Origin: Arcicella sp034931005
GTDB taxonomy: Bacteria; Bacteroidota; Bacteroidia; Cytophagales; Spirosomataceae
Direction: 5' to 3'
Assembly: GCF_034931005.1 (NCBI RefSeq)
Contig: NZ_JAYGIN010000014.1
Location: 124,001-188,000, forward strand
DNA length: 64,000 bases
In this document: piece after piece, positions 7,546 to 17,606 of the stretch
How positions within the stretch are numbered: position 1 is the stretch's first letter
Layout of the letters: every line of letters starts with the position of its first letter
The notes under the pieces: generated by a model
Seen by the model: the letters and a program-made list of their open reading frames with translations, nothing else
Database searches by the model: none
What the model was told of the DNA's origin: nothing
Program-made: the position numbers and the translations under genes

Positions 7546-10353
7546 ATGGAATACAATCACAAAGAAATAGAACAAAAATGGAGACAGTTTTGGGAAGAAA
7601 AACAAACTTTCAAAACTGAAATTGATACCTCAAAACCGAAATATTATGTCTTGGATATGTTCCCGTATCCATCTGGAGCTGGTTTGCACGTTGGGCATCC
7701 GCTTGGGTACATCGCCTCTGATATTATTGCTCGATACAAACGTTTGAAGGGTTTTAATGTTTTGCACCCAATGGGTTTTGACTCTTTTGGTTTACCTGCC
7801 GAACAGTACGCTATCCAAACGGGGCAACATCCTGCTATTACTACCGAAGAAAATATTACCACTTACATCCGTCAATTAAAGCAAATCGGTTTTAGCTACG
7901 ATTGGAGCAGAGAAGTGCGTACTTCGGACTCAAAATATTATAAATGGACGCAGTGGATTTTCATGCAATTGTTTAATCATTATTACGATAAGGATGCAAA
8001 CAAGGCTTTGAAAATTACTGATTTAGTGGAAAAATTCGCAGCGTCAGGAAATAAATCGGTTAATGCGGTTTGTGATGAAGACACGCCTGTTTTCACTTCG
8101 GAGGAATGGAACGCAATGAGTGAATTTGACCAACAGTCAATGTTGTTAAAATATCGTTTGACTTACCCCGACGAATCGGTCGTAAACTGGTGTCCAGGTT
8201 TGGGAACGGTTTTGGCGAATGACGAAGTAAAAGACGGTGTTTCTGAACGTGGAGGTTTTCCTGTTGAGCAGAAAAAAATGAAGCAATGGGCTATGAGAAT
8301 TACTGCCTACGCTGACCGTTTAATTGACGGGTTGAACGAAGTGGATTGGTCGGATGCTTTGAAAGAACAACAACGTAACTGGATTGGTAGAAGTACAGGT
8401 GCAAGCGTGAAGTTTAAAGTTGATGCTTCGACGGTTCAAGAAAATGCTCCAGAATCAATCGAAGTATTTACCACTCGTGTTGATACCATCTATGGCGTTT
8501 CTTTCATCGTAATTGCCCCTGAGCATGAATACGTGCCGTTTTTGACTACGCCAGAACAAAAAGAAGCCGTTGATGAATACGTGAAATGGGTAGCTTCAAG
8601 AAGTGAATTAGATCGTATGTCGGAAGTGAAAAAGGTTTCGGGCGTGTTTACTGGAAGCTACGTAATCAATCCTTTCAATGACGAAAAAGTGCCTATTTTC
8701 TTGGCTGATTACGTTTTGGCGGGTTACGGAACTGGTGCGGTTATGGGCGTTCCTTCGGGTGACCAACGTGACTGGAATTTTGCTACGCATTTCAACTTGC
8801 CAATTGTTCCAATTCTTGATGCTCAAACTGACGTTGAAACTCAAGCTGATAATACCAAAGAAGGAAAATATATTAATTCTGGTATCATCAACGGCATGGA
8901 ATACAAAGAAGCAACCAAAACTTTAACGACTTATTTGGAAGAAAAAGGCATTGGAAAAGGTAAAATTCAATACCGTTTAAGAAATGCCGTTTTCAGTCGC
9001 CAACGTTATTGGGGCGAGCCAGTTCCAGTTTATTTTAAGGATGGACTGCCGTATTTAATTGAAGAATCGGAATTGCCATTAGATTTACCTGTAATTGATA
9101 AATATTTACCAACTGAAACGGGCGAACCACCTTTGGGACGTGCCGAAAATTGGAAGTATAAAGGCGAATATGAATACGAATTAAGTACCATGCCAGGTTG
9201 GGCGGGTTCATCTTGGTATTGGTATCGTTATATGGATGCTCAGAACGAGCAAGAATTTGCTTCTCAAGATGCTATCAATTATTGGAAAGCCATTGATTTG
9301 TACATTGGAGGTTCTGAACACGCTACGGGACACTTATTGTACAGCCGTTTTTGGAATAAATTCTTGAAAGATTTAGGATTAGTGCCAGAAGAAGAATTTG
9401 CTAAGAAATTGATTAATCAAGGCATGATTCAGGGGCGTTCTAATTTTGTTTATCGTGTGAAATCTTCGGTAGGAGCGGGCAAAAATCCTGTTTTTGTTTC
9501 TTATAATTTGAAAGACCAATACGAAACAACGGGTATTCACGTGGATGTAAATATTGTCAATAACGATATTTTGGACGTTAATGCTTTCAAAAATTGGAGA
9601 GAAGATTTTGCCAATGCTGAGTTTATCTTGGAAGACGGCAAATACGTTTGTGGTGTGGAAGTTGAGAAAATGTCGAAATCGAAATACAACGTTGTAAATC
9701 CAGATATTTTAGTGGATAAAGTGGGTGCTGATACCTTGCGTTTGTACGAAATGTTCTTGGGGCCTTTGGAACAAGCAAAACCTTGGAATACCAACGGAAT
9801 TGACGGTTCATTTAGATTTATCAAGAAAGTATGGCGTTTATTTTACGACGATTTAGGTACTTTCAAAGTAAAAGACGAAGCTCCAACGCCAGCCGAATTG
9901 AAAGTTTTACATACGGCTATCAAGAAAGTGGAGGAGGATTTAGAGCGTTATTCTTTCAATACGGTTGTGTCAACATTGATGATTTGTGTAAATGATTTAG
10001 GGTCGTTGAAATGTTCTAAAAAGGCAATTTTGCAAGAATTAGTCATTTTGATGTCGTCATATACGCCACATATTGCCGAAGAATTATGGACATTATTGGG
10101 CAACGAAGCAGGAACAATTTCTTACGCTTCATTCCCCAAATTTAATCCAAGCTATTTGGTAGAAGCCAATTTTGAATATCCAATTTCTATCAATGGGAAG
10201 GTAAGAGCTAATATTTCTTTCCCTACGGATGCTATTCCTGCGGATATTGAAGCAGGTGTTTTAGCCAATGAAATCGTTCAGAAATGGTTGGAAGGCAAAG
10301 CTCCTAAAAAAGTAATTGTTGTGCCGAAACGTATTGTGAACGTAGTGATGTAA
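7546..10353 (+). CDS. leuS: Leucine--tRNA ligase
   Basis: Class I synthetase charging tRNA-Leu; 935 residues, a normal length for the bacterial enzyme. HVGH at 48-51 is the HIGH motif and KMSKS is at 708-712. Between them lies the CP1 editing domain (VFTTRVDTIYG, then GYGTGAVMGVPSGDQRD with the conserved aspartate) and the WAGSSWYWYRY stretch typical of LeuRS. The anticodon-binding and C-terminal domains follow (VNGKVR-like INGKVRANI). It is transcribed alone from a TAnnTTTG promoter; the next gene starts 92 bp later after a repeat-rich gap. Nothing unusual in the protein. Confidence 0.98.
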   Translation: MEYNHKEIEQKWRQFWEEKQTFKTEIDTSKPKYYVLDMFPYPSGAGLHVGHPLGYIASDIIARYKRLKGFNVLHPMGFDSFGLPAEQYAIQTGQHPAITTEENITTYIRQLKQIGFSYDWSREVRTSDSKYYKWTQWIFMQLFNHYYDKDANKALKITDLVEKFAASGNKSVNAVCDEDTPVFTSEEWNAMSEFDQQSMLLKYRLTYPDESVVNWCPGLGTVLANDEVKDGVSERGGFPVEQKKMKQWAMRITAYADRLIDGLNEVDWSDALKEQQRNWIGRSTGASVKFKVDASTVQENAPESIEVFTTRVDTIYGVSFIVIAPEHEYVPFLTTPEQKEAVDEYVKWVASRSELDRMSEVKKVSGVFTGSYVINPFNDEKVPIFLADYVLAGYGTGAVMGVPSGDQRDWNFATHFNLPIVPILDAQTDVETQADNTKEGKYINSGIINGMEYKEATKTLTTYLEEKGIGKGKIQYRLRNAVFSRQRYWGEPVPVYFKDGLPYLIEESELPLDLPVIDKYLPTETGEPPLGRAENWKYKGEYEYELSTMPGWAGSSWYWYRYMDAQNEQEFASQDAINYWKAIDLYIGGSEHATGHLLYSRFWNKFLKDLGLVPEEEFAKKLINQGMIQGRSNFVYRVKSSVGAGKNPVFVSYNLKDQYETTGIHVDVNIVNNDILDVNAFKNWREDFANAEFILEDGKYVCGVEVEKMSKSKYNVVNPDILVDKVGADTLRLYEMFLGPLEQAKPWNTNGIDGSFRFIKKVWRLFYDDLGTFKVKDEAPTPAELKVLHTAIKKVEEDLERYSFNTVVSTLMICVNDLGSLKCSKKAILQELVILMSSYTPHIAEELWTLLGNEAGTISYASFPKFNPSYLVEANFEYPISINGKVRANISFPTDAIPADIEAGVLANEIVQKWLEGKAPKKVIVVPKRIVNVVM

Positions 10354-10362
10354 TTTAATTTG

Positions 10363-10440
10363 TGATTGAGTGAATGGTGATTGAGTGAATAAAGGGTAAA
10401 ACTTTTCCACTCAATCACTAAATCATTCAATCACTCAATA
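10363..10440. repeat. Imperfect inverted/direct repeats of tgattgagtgaat
   Basis: Direct copies tgattgagtgaat at 10363-10375 and 10378-10390 face cactcaatca (10409-10418) and a further copy ending at 10440. The 10-bp arms 10378-10387 and 10409-10418 pair perfectly. It could act as a leuS terminator, but there is no T-run. Similar low-complexity repeats lie at 37446-37510. Confidence 0.55.
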
Positions 10441-10445
10441 TCCAA

Positions 10446-11087
10446 TTGAAAATAGATATTCTCCACGAAGACAACGAAATTTTGGTTGTCAATAAACCCG
10501 CAGGTATTCCTTCTCAACCTGATAAAAGTGGTACTCCTTCACTACTGGAAATTCTTTCTGAAAATTACCCCGATTTATTTGTCATTCATCGTCTCGACCA
10601 ACGTGTGAGCGGAATTATCGTTTTGGCTAAAACAGAAATTTCGGCATCGCAATTAAGTAAAGATTTTCAAACGAGAAATGTTACTAAAAAGTACCGTGCC
10701 ATTGTAGCCAATCAACCGAAAGAAAAAGCAGGAAAATTGACACATTGGCTCTTGAAAGATGCTAAGAAAAATCAATCAAAGGCGTTTGAAAAAGAAGTGG
10801 AAAATAGCCAAAAAGCAGAATTGAAATATGAAACTGTAAAATCTTCAGAACGTTATCATTTGCTTGAAATAGAGTTATTTACGGGACGTTTTCATCAAAT
10901 TCGTTCGCAGCTTTCCGCTATTGCTTGCCCTATTTTGGGAGATTTGAAATATGGTTATAAAAGAAGTTCTCCCGATGGAAGCATCTTTTTACAATCCTAT
11001 TATTTATTATTCAATCACCCAAAAACAAAACAGGCACTCCAATTTGAAATTGAAATGCCTGAATTATGGGGGAAATATGGATTTTAG
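10446..11087 (+). CDS. RluA-family pseudouridine synthase
   Basis: Converts uridine to pseudouridine in RNA (rRNA or tRNA; the target cannot be told). 213 residues, the short form without an S4 domain. HRLDQRVSG at 48-56 carries the catalytic aspartate D51. Other family motifs are VVNKPAG (14-20), LLEIELFTGRFHQIR and PILGDLKYG. The start is TTG at 10446, directly after the repeat block; it fits because the protein begins at the usual IDILHEDNEILVVNKP. Probably cotranscribed with or just downstream of leuS. Confidence 0.9.
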   Translation: MKIDILHEDNEILVVNKPAGIPSQPDKSGTPSLLEILSENYPDLFVIHRLDQRVSGIIVLAKTEISASQLSKDFQTRNVTKKYRAIVANQPKEKAGKLTHWLLKDAKKNQSKAFEKEVENSQKAELKYETVKSSERYHLLEIELFTGRFHQIRSQLSAIACPILGDLKYGYKRSSPDGSIFLQSYYLLFNHPKTKQALQFEIEMPELWGKYGF

Positions 11088-11203
11088 GTATGTGGTGATT
11101 AGTTATTGGTTATTAGGAAATGGATAAAATGCTTATTTGGGGTTATTATATTTTGAGAAAATACCCAACTACGTTTGAAAAATTATTCAAATTCTGCGTT
11201 GAA

Positions 11204-12556
11204 TTACAAACTAATCCGCTTCACTTTATTATAAAAACGCCAGCTCAAAAGACTTGCCGAAGCGAATAAAGCCAAAGTCAAGCCAATCCAAATGCCAACG
11301 TGCTTTAAATCGTAATTAAATCCTAAAATATAACTCATCGGTAAACCTACGCCCCAATAGGTAAAAACGGTGATTAAAGTTGGTATATTTACGTCTTGAA
11401 TTCCTCGTAAAATTCCCAAACTCACGGCTTGAACGCCATCGAAAAGTTGGAAGAATCCTCCCCAAATAATCAATTCTGCTGCTAAAAGTATCACCTGTTC
11501 GTCTTTGACATAACTGGCAAATTCTACGTTGAAAATCAATAAAATAACGGCACAAAATCCCATAAAAACTAAGCCTAAAACCAAAGCCGTTGTTCCTGCT
11601 CTGAAAATACCCATTCTACTTTTTTCACCTAAACTTGCCCCAACACGGATTCCTCCTGCAGCAGCAATGCCCGTTGCCGCCATATAAGTCATTGAAACGT
11701 AGCCAATTGCTACCAAGTGAGCAGCTTTGTGTTCGATGCTAATCCAGCCCATCATTACGACAGCTCCGTAAAATGCCGCAATTTCAGAAAAACCTTGTAA
11801 ACCGCTCGGAATACCAATTTTTAGAATACTTCTCACAATGCTATTCAAACCGCTAAAAGAAACTTTTTCTTGAAAATAGGCTTTGAAAATATCTGTTTTG
11901 AAAGTGAAAAATACCAAAGCTGACATCATGTAAGTTCTTGAAATTAAGGTAGCTACGCCAGCTCCATTCAAACCCCATTCAGGAAAAATCCATGTGCCAT
12001 TGATAAAACAATGATTGAGTATTACGTTCAGAATTAAGGCTGAAAAAGTAATATTCATGGATAATTTGGCGAAACCTAAACCGTCAGTAAAACTTTTAAT
12101 AGCAGAGAAAATAAACGCAGGAATGGTTGAGATTGTAATAATCCAAAGATATTCTTGAGTTTGGGTTTTTATTTCGGCAGGTTGTTTCAAAATGTCGATA
12201 TTCAGACCAATCAAAACAACTACAATGCAACAAAAAACGCTCATCAAAAGAGCAACCAAAATATTGGCTTTCAACAAACGATTGCATTCCGTAAAGTTAT
12301 TTTCGGCCTGTGCTTTTGATACCAAAGGCGAAACAATTTGCAGACAGATATAGCCAATAATGGCAATGTTAATGAGAATTCCATTGGCATCGGCAGAGGC
12401 AGCAAGGGCTTGAACGGCCCCTTTGTCCATTCGTCCAACTTGTACGGTATCGGCAAAACCCATGAGCATAATGCCCAATTGTCCCGCAATAATGGGCAGT
12501 GCTAATTGGTAAGTGGCAATGATGTCGGATTTGTAGGTTTGGAAAAGCTTTTTCAA
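11204..12556 (-). CDS. MATE-family multidrug/cation antiporter
   Basis: Integral membrane exporter with about 12 helices over 450 residues, in the NorM/MatE family. The N-terminal motif LALPIIAGQLGIMLMGFADTVQVG (in pieces: LALPIIAGQ, GFADTVQVGR) and the second-half equivalent GIPSGLQGFSE are the repeated halves of the MATE fold. It is divergent from the M1 peptidase gene (174 bp between the starts) and faces the pseudouridine synthase gene. The substrate is unknown; drug, cation or metabolite export are all possible. Confidence 0.93.
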   Translation of the reverse strand: MKKLFQTYKSDIIATYQLALPIIAGQLGIMLMGFADTVQVGRMDKGAVQALAASADANGILINIAIIGYICLQIVSPLVSKAQAENNFTECNRLLKANILVALLMSVFCCIVVVLIGLNIDILKQPAEIKTQTQEYLWIITISTIPAFIFSAIKSFTDGLGFAKLSMNITFSALILNVILNHCFINGTWIFPEWGLNGAGVATLISRTYMMSALVFFTFKTDIFKAYFQEKVSFSGLNSIVRSILKIGIPSGLQGFSEIAAFYGAVVMMGWISIEHKAAHLVAIGYVSMTYMAATGIAAAGGIRVGASLGEKSRMGIFRAGTTALVLGLVFMGFCAVILLIFNVEFASYVKDEQVILLAAELIIWGGFFQLFDGVQAVSLGILRGIQDVNIPTLITVFTYWGVGLPMSYILGFNYDLKHVGIWIGLTLALFASASLLSWRFYNKVKRISL

Positions 12557-12686
12557 AATAAATTTGTTGATGTTTAAGATTGTTCTGCAAAATTAGTCAT
12601 ACCATTTTTAAGAAACTTATTTTGAAAAAAGATATGGTTGATTTTTTCAAAATTTAATATTTTTCTAATAACGCTCACGAAATATC

Positions 12687-12695
12687 TAAACTTTG
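12687..12695 (+). promoter_or_regulatory. Candidate -7 box for the M1 peptidase gene
   Basis: TAAACTTTG resembles TAnnTTTG with one extra base. It sits 36 bp before the ATG at 12731, supporting that start over the earlier ATG at 12638. Confidence 0.35.
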
Positions 12696-12730
12696 CGTTT
12701 TTTTGTAAAAATATAATTATCCTACCATTC

Positions 12731-14419
12731 ATGAATCAAACTCTTTTTCATCAAACTAAAAAACAAAATCTACTAATCCTTCTTTTTGTTTTATGCTCTT
12801 TTTCTCCAATTTTCGCCCAATTCTCTCGTCAGGATTCGCTCAGAGGAACACTTTCTGCGGTACGTTCTTGCTATGATGTCACGTTTTATGACCTCAAATT
12901 GAAGGTCATTCCAACGTCACAGACCATTGAAGGCTCAAATACTATTTATTATAAAGCTACGACCGACTTCAAAAAAATGCAGGTTGATTTGTTCGCCAAT
13001 ATGCAAATTGAAACGATTTCGCAGAATGATAAACCTTTGAAGTTTACAAGAGAAGGCAATGCAACTTTTATCCATTTTTCCGATATTCAGAAGAAAAATA
13101 AGAAATATGCAATCAAAATAGAGTATCGTGGAAAACCACAAATTGCCAGAAATCCACCTTGGGACGGCGGTTTTACGTGGAAAAAAGATCCAAATGGTAA
13201 AGATTGGATTGTGGTGTCTTGCGAAGGAACAGGGGCGAGTTTATGGTTTCCGAATAAAGACCATTTGTCGGACGAACCTGATTCTGTTAAAATCACTTGT
13301 GCCGTTCCAAAAGGTTTGATGTGTGTATCAAACGGTAATTTACGAAGTTCCAAAGAACTGAAAAATGATGCACCCGCAAGCAATAATAAATCATTGAATG
13401 GTGTTTCTTTTCAGCCTTTTATGGAATATGAATGGTTTGTGAGTTACCCAATTAACAATTATAATATTTCGTTGAATATCGCTGATTATGCTAATTTTAA
13501 AGACGTTTATACAGCTCAAGATGGGGATAAATTAGAGTTAGATTATTATGTTTTGAAGCCTAATTTAGAAAAAGCCAAAGCCCATTTCAAGCAAGTAAAA
13601 CCAATGTTGGCTTGTTACGAAAAACTATTTGGCAAATATCCTTTTTGGAAAGATGGCTACGCTTTGGTGGAAACGCCATATTGGGGCATGGAACATCAAA
13701 GTGCGGTGGCGTATGGTAACAATTACCGAAATAATGAATATGGCTTTGACTTTATCATCATTCACGAGTCGGGACATGAATATTTTGGTAATTCTCTGAG
13801 TTGCAATGACCACGCCGAAATGTGGATTCATGAATCTTTTACCACTTATATGGAGGCACTTTATGTAGAATGTATGCAGAATTATGAGAAATCAATCAAG
13901 TATCTCGAAAAACAAAAAGCGGGAATTCGTAATGCTGAGCCAATGATTGGAGCTTTGGGTGTAAATTATCCGCAGCCAGATTCTGATATTTATTATAAAG
14001 GCACTTGGATGCTACACACACTTCGTAATGTTATAAATGATGATAAAATTTGGTTTGAGACTTTGAAAGGTTTAGCAACTAAATTTAGAATTTCCAATGT
14101 TACAACTGAGCAAGTAATTCAGTATTTTAATGAAAAAACAGGAATGAATTTATCCCCAATTTTCAATATGTACTTGAAAACTAAGCAAATACCAGTTTTA
14201 CAATACCAAATAAATACTAAAAGTGACAATACCGTTGAGGTGCGTTATCGTTGGAAAGAAACAACGCCAACTATGCCAATCAAAGCAGGATTCGGAATTC
14301 AGAAATATGAAGTAATTTCACCAAATACAGAATGGCAAACCAAAATTTTTCCGAAAGTGGAAGGGCAAGAGTTTAAAATTGCTACGGAATTGTTTTATAT
14401 CAAAACTGAAAAATTGTAA
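12731..14419 (+). CDS. Secreted M1-family metallopeptidase
   Basis: Zinc aminopeptidase-like protein of 562 residues. The frame is open from 12638, but ATG 12731 gives a clean signal peptide (basic QTKKQ, then LLILLFVLCSFSP, ending AQ at about 30), so I chose it. GMEHQ at 319-323 replaces the GAMEN substrate motif. HESGH at 345-349 followed by E368 (HExxH-X18-E) gives the full zinc site. There is no T9SS tail, unlike the second M1 enzyme at 51.4 kb. Probably periplasmic or surface peptide degradation. A divergent MATE gene lies upstream. Confidence 0.93.
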   Translation: MNQTLFHQTKKQNLLILLFVLCSFSPIFAQFSRQDSLRGTLSAVRSCYDVTFYDLKLKVIPTSQTIEGSNTIYYKATTDFKKMQVDLFANMQIETISQNDKPLKFTREGNATFIHFSDIQKKNKKYAIKIEYRGKPQIARNPPWDGGFTWKKDPNGKDWIVVSCEGTGASLWFPNKDHLSDEPDSVKITCAVPKGLMCVSNGNLRSSKELKNDAPASNNKSLNGVSFQPFMEYEWFVSYPINNYNISLNIADYANFKDVYTAQDGDKLELDYYVLKPNLEKAKAHFKQVKPMLACYEKLFGKYPFWKDGYALVETPYWGMEHQSAVAYGNNYRNNEYGFDFIIIHESGHEYFGNSLSCNDHAEMWIHESFTTYMEALYVECMQNYEKSIKYLEKQKAGIRNAEPMIGALGVNYPQPDSDIYYKGTWMLHTLRNVINDDKIWFETLKGLATKFRISNVTTEQVIQYFNEKTGMNLSPIFNMYLKTKQIPVLQYQINTKSDNTVEVRYRWKETTPTMPIKAGFGIQKYEVISPNTEWQTKIFPKVEGQEFKIATELFYIKTEKL

Positions 14420-14482
14420 CAAGTATTTTTAGTTTCAGTTTGTCTTTCAATAGAAATAATTAATCTCAAAACACTCTGAAAA

Positions 14483-15400
14483 ATGTCTGAAATCTCACGT
14501 CGTAATTTTTTGTATCAAGCTGGCTTATTGGCTTCTGCTTCCCTAATTTCTTTAGATGGTTTTTCTAAAGTTCCCAAATTGCAATTAGCGTATTCTGGTA
14601 TAACATGGGGCGGGAAAGACCTCGATGCGATGAAAGATATTGCTTCATTAGGTTTCAAAGGAGTTCAATTACGTGCCAATTCGTATGACACATATAAAAC
14701 GAAAGTAAGCGAACTGAAAGACCAAATTATGGCAAATGGTTTAGCATTACCCATGTTTTCGAGTGGAAATGTAGAAATTGACCCTGCCAAAGAACAAAGT
14801 ACGATTGATTATCACGTGGCACACGCCAGTTTTGTGAAAGCATTGGGTGGAACATCAATTCAATTGACCAATTCATTACGTAAAAATGGAGTACCTCCGA
14901 CAACTGAACAATTGAAAAGATTGACCTTTGTGATGAATGAAATTGGTAAACAAACGGCTGATTTAGGAATTCAATCGACCTATCACAACCACATGAATCA
15001 ATTTGGTGAAACGCCCGAGGAAGTTGATGCAATTGTACAAGATATGAATCCGAAGTATTTGAGATTATTGTTGGATGTTGCCCATTATCATCAAGGTGGA
15101 GGAAATCCTGCGAAGGCAGTTTTGGACTATAAAGACATTATTGAAGCACTACATATTAAAGACGTTCAAGCTCCATTGCCCGAAAAACCAGATGATAAAA
15201 AAGCCTATAAATTCGTAGAATTAGGACAAGGAAATGTTGATTTGAAGGGTGTTTTTGATAATTTACAAAAGATAAATTTCAAGAAATGGGCAATTGTAGA
15301 ATTGGATGGTGTACCCGTTAAAACCCGTACACCCAAAGAAAGTGGAGAAATCAGTAAAGCATTTTTAAGAGACAAAATCGGATTTAAGTTTGCGGTCTGA
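14483..15400 (+). CDS. Tat-exported sugar phosphate isomerase/epimerase-like protein
   Basis: TIM-barrel protein of the AP-endonuclease-2/xylose-isomerase-like family, 305 residues. The N-terminus ISRRNFLYQAGLLASASLI is a twin-arginine signal. Barrel features include LAYSGITWGGKDLDAMKDIASLGFKGVQL at the start (in pieces), STYHNH (metal-ligand region) near 172, LLLDVAHYHQGGGN near 198 and HIKDVQ. Such exported members in Bacteroidota usually act on sugars, but the substrate is not readable here. A paralogue with the same signal lies at 48022-48903. It sits 63 bp after the M1 peptidase, possibly in one transcript. Confidence 0.85.
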   Translation: MSEISRRNFLYQAGLLASASLISLDGFSKVPKLQLAYSGITWGGKDLDAMKDIASLGFKGVQLRANSYDTYKTKVSELKDQIMANGLALPMFSSGNVEIDPAKEQSTIDYHVAHASFVKALGGTSIQLTNSLRKNGVPPTTEQLKRLTFVMNEIGKQTADLGIQSTYHNHMNQFGETPEEVDAIVQDMNPKYLRLLLDVAHYHQGGGNPAKAVLDYKDIIEALHIKDVQAPLPEKPDDKKAYKFVELGQGNVDLKGVFDNLQKINFKKWAIVELDGVPVKTRTPKESGEISKAFLRDKIGFKFAV

Positions 15401-15416
15401 GTTAATGGTTTAGGGC

Positions 15417-15442
15417 TTGTTTCATAAAAAATGAGTAACTTG
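15417..15442 (+). promoter_or_regulatory. Candidate promoter of the MFS exporter
   Basis: TTG at 15417-15419 and TAACTTG at 15436-15442 are spaced 16 bp apart, 25 bp before the ATG. This is a fair match to the TTG/TAnnTTTG Bacteroidota promoter. Confidence 0.4.
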
Positions 15443-15467
15443 CATATTAATCTATCCATCATTTCTC

Positions 15468-16691
15468 ATGTCAACAAAGCGTAACCCTGCCATTATTTTC
15501 ATTTTTATTACTATTGTTATTGACGTTCTTGGTATCGGAATTATTGTTCCCGTCATTCCAAAAATATTATTAGAACTTACTGGTAAAGGGCTTAGTGAAG
15601 CGTCGAAATATTCAGGTTTTTTGATGTCGTCTTATGCCATTATGCAGTTTATTTTTTCGCCAATTATTGGTGGATTAAGTGATAAATATGGAAGAAGACC
15701 CGTTATTTTAGCTTCGCTTTTTGGCTTTTTTCTTGACTATATGATATTGGTTTTTGCTCCGACCTTAGTATGGTTATTTGCTGCAAGATTAATTGCAGGT
15801 ATCACAGGAGCAAGTTTTACTACTGCCACAGCGTATATTGCTGATATTTCAACGGATGAAAATCGCTCGAAAAACTTTGGTATGGTTGGTGCAGCTTTTG
15901 GACTTGGCTTTATCATTGGCCCTCCAATTGGCGGTATTTTAGGCGATATTGGTACTCGTGTTCCATTTATGTTTGCGGCTGGATTAACGTTGGTAAATGC
16001 CCTTTATGGTTATTTCGTGTTGCCCGAATCATTGGCGAAGGAAAACCGCAGAGAGTTTGATTGGAAAAGAGCAAATCCTGTTGGTTCACTCAAAAATATT
16101 GCTCGTTATCCTGCCCTTTTAGGCTTAATTGGCTCATTGTTTTGTTTGCAAATTGCAGGTCAAGCACATCCAAGTACATGGTCGTATTTTACGATGAAAG
16201 AATTTAATTGGACATTGAAAGAAGTTGGATATTCATTGGCATTTGTAGGTTTAATGGTTGCCATTGTACAAGGTGGACTTAATAGAATAATCAATCCAAA
16301 GTTAGGAGATAGAAACTCAATAATCATTGGTTTGTTGTTTTATGGCATTGGTTTTATGCTTTTTGCTTTTGCTACAAAAGGTTGGATGATGTATATTTTT
16401 ATGGTTCCTTTTGGTTTGGGAGGAATTGCTGGCCCAGCTCTTCAGAGCTTAATAACTAAGCAAGTAGCACCCAATGAACAAGGAGAATTGCAAGGCGGAA
16501 TTACAAGTATGCAGAGTATCACAACCATAATTGGACCTTTATTTGCATCAAATCTATTCTCTTATTTTTCTGCTGAAGATGCTCCAATCTTTTTTCCTGG
16601 AGCGGCATTTTTTATGGCAGGTTTAGTAACATTCTTCGCTTTGGCAATTGCCTTGAAATCTTTTCCAAGAAGTAAAGAAGCGGTGGTATAA
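15468..16691 (+). CDS. MFS transporter, TCR/Tet type
   Basis: A 407-residue inner-membrane exporter with 12 predicted helices. DVLGIGIIVPVIP (about 19-31) and GGLSDKYGRRPVIL (the MFS motif A loop) are typical of the Tet(A)/drug:H+ antiporter branch, as are GASFTTATAYIADIS and GPPIGGILGD. The substrate is unknown; closeness to Tet(A) does not prove tetracycline export, and no TetR-type regulator is adjacent. It has its own candidate promoter and is followed by a terminator at 16803-16846. Confidence 0.9.
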   Translation: MSTKRNPAIIFIFITIVIDVLGIGIIVPVIPKILLELTGKGLSEASKYSGFLMSSYAIMQFIFSPIIGGLSDKYGRRPVILASLFGFFLDYMILVFAPTLVWLFAARLIAGITGASFTTATAYIADISTDENRSKNFGMVGAAFGLGFIIGPPIGGILGDIGTRVPFMFAAGLTLVNALYGYFVLPESLAKENRREFDWKRANPVGSLKNIARYPALLGLIGSLFCLQIAGQAHPSTWSYFTMKEFNWTLKEVGYSLAFVGLMVAIVQGGLNRIINPKLGDRNSIIIGLLFYGIGFMLFAFATKGWMMYIFMVPFGLGGIAGPALQSLITKQVAPNEQGELQGGITSMQSITTIIGPLFASNLFSYFSAEDAPIFFPGAAFFMAGLVTFFALAIALKSFPRSKEAVV

Positions 16692-16699
16692 GAATCAAG

Positions 16700-16846
16700 T
16701 TGACATTCTTAAATTCTTTAGGTTTGTAAAAGAACAAAGCTTTCAACTGATTAAAAGCCAGATTATTGCCTTGTTCGCTTTTCGCAAATCGCTTACTATA
16801 TCAAAAAACTCCTCAGAAATGGCTTAATTTTTGAGGAGTTTTTTAT
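16700..16846 (+). ncRNA. Possible small RNA or structured 3' UTR
   Basis: A TTG (16700-16702), a 16-bp spacer and TAGGTTTG (16719-16726) make a near-perfect promoter just after the MFS stop. About 115 bp on is a terminator, with no gene between them. The interval holds a long-range pairing: gaacaaagc near 16731 with gccttgttc near 16767. It may be a small RNA of about 110 nt; alternatively it is just the MFS 3' UTR. Confidence 0.35.
16803..16846 (+). terminator. Rho-independent terminator
   Basis: The aaaaaactcctca arm (16803-16815) pairs with tgaggagtttttt (from 16832) and ends in a T-run. It closes the MFS transcript and/or the candidate small RNA. Confidence 0.85.
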
Positions 16847-16872
16847 TGAAATATCATTAACATACCGCCACT

Positions 16873-17460
16873 ATGTTTCAGCGAAAAATATTCATAAGCC
16901 TATTTCTTGGAATAATTACCTTTCAGTTACTCTTTGCCCAAAATGTACATTATGATGTTTTGACGCTTAAAAAAGAACAATTTTCGATGCCCAATCGAAA
17001 ATTTTATATTCAGAAAATCATCTGTGATTTCTCCCAACCCAAATACTTCGTTACCCGAAAAGGAGTATTGAATAAACAGAAAACCATTATTTTGGGTGAT
17101 AGTATTCAGAAAGTTATTTTGACTTATCTTAAACCATCAAATACTTATCGTGGTGGACTTGTCCCCGTGTTGATGCGAATCAAAGAGTTGAAAATTAGAG
17201 AGCAACGGCATTTTTTGAAAGAAGAAGGAATTGCTAAAATGAGCGTAGAGTTTTACATCGAAACAGATGCTAAACCTGTCAAAATCTTTCAATCAAATGC
17301 TTTCAGAACCTATTCAGGTTTTATGAATATCACCAATCAACACGATGAAAATGTACGTGCAATTATAAAAGCTTGCATGATTGATTTTAATAATGCCAAA
17401 ATTGATTTTTCGAAGTATGTTATTCCTAACAAAATTTTTAAAGCAAAACGTACTTCATAA
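16873..17460 (+). CDS. Secreted protein of unknown function
   Basis: 195 residues with a clear signal peptide (RKIFISLFLGIITFQLLFAQ, cleavage near 22). The mature part is mixed alpha/beta with many lysines and no motif I recognise. It starts 26 bp after a strong terminator, and no TAnnTTTG box was seen between them. It precedes another small secreted protein on the same strand with a 146-bp gap. No function is assigned. Confidence 0.75.
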   Translation: MFQRKIFISLFLGIITFQLLFAQNVHYDVLTLKKEQFSMPNRKFYIQKIICDFSQPKYFVTRKGVLNKQKTIILGDSIQKVILTYLKPSNTYRGGLVPVLMRIKELKIREQRHFLKEEGIAKMSVEFYIETDAKPVKIFQSNAFRTYSGFMNITNQHDENVRAIIKACMIDFNNAKIDFSKYVIPNKIFKAKRTS

Positions 17461-17606
17461 TATAAATATTATTTGCATTTTCTTGCCATTTATCCGTTCT
17501 TCTAACTGATTATCACGATAATATTTTGTGATGAATATTTTCCTTCCTACATTTCGTTATAATTAAAAGAGAATCTTTTAAACAGAACTTAAACTAAAAT
17601 TTTAAA

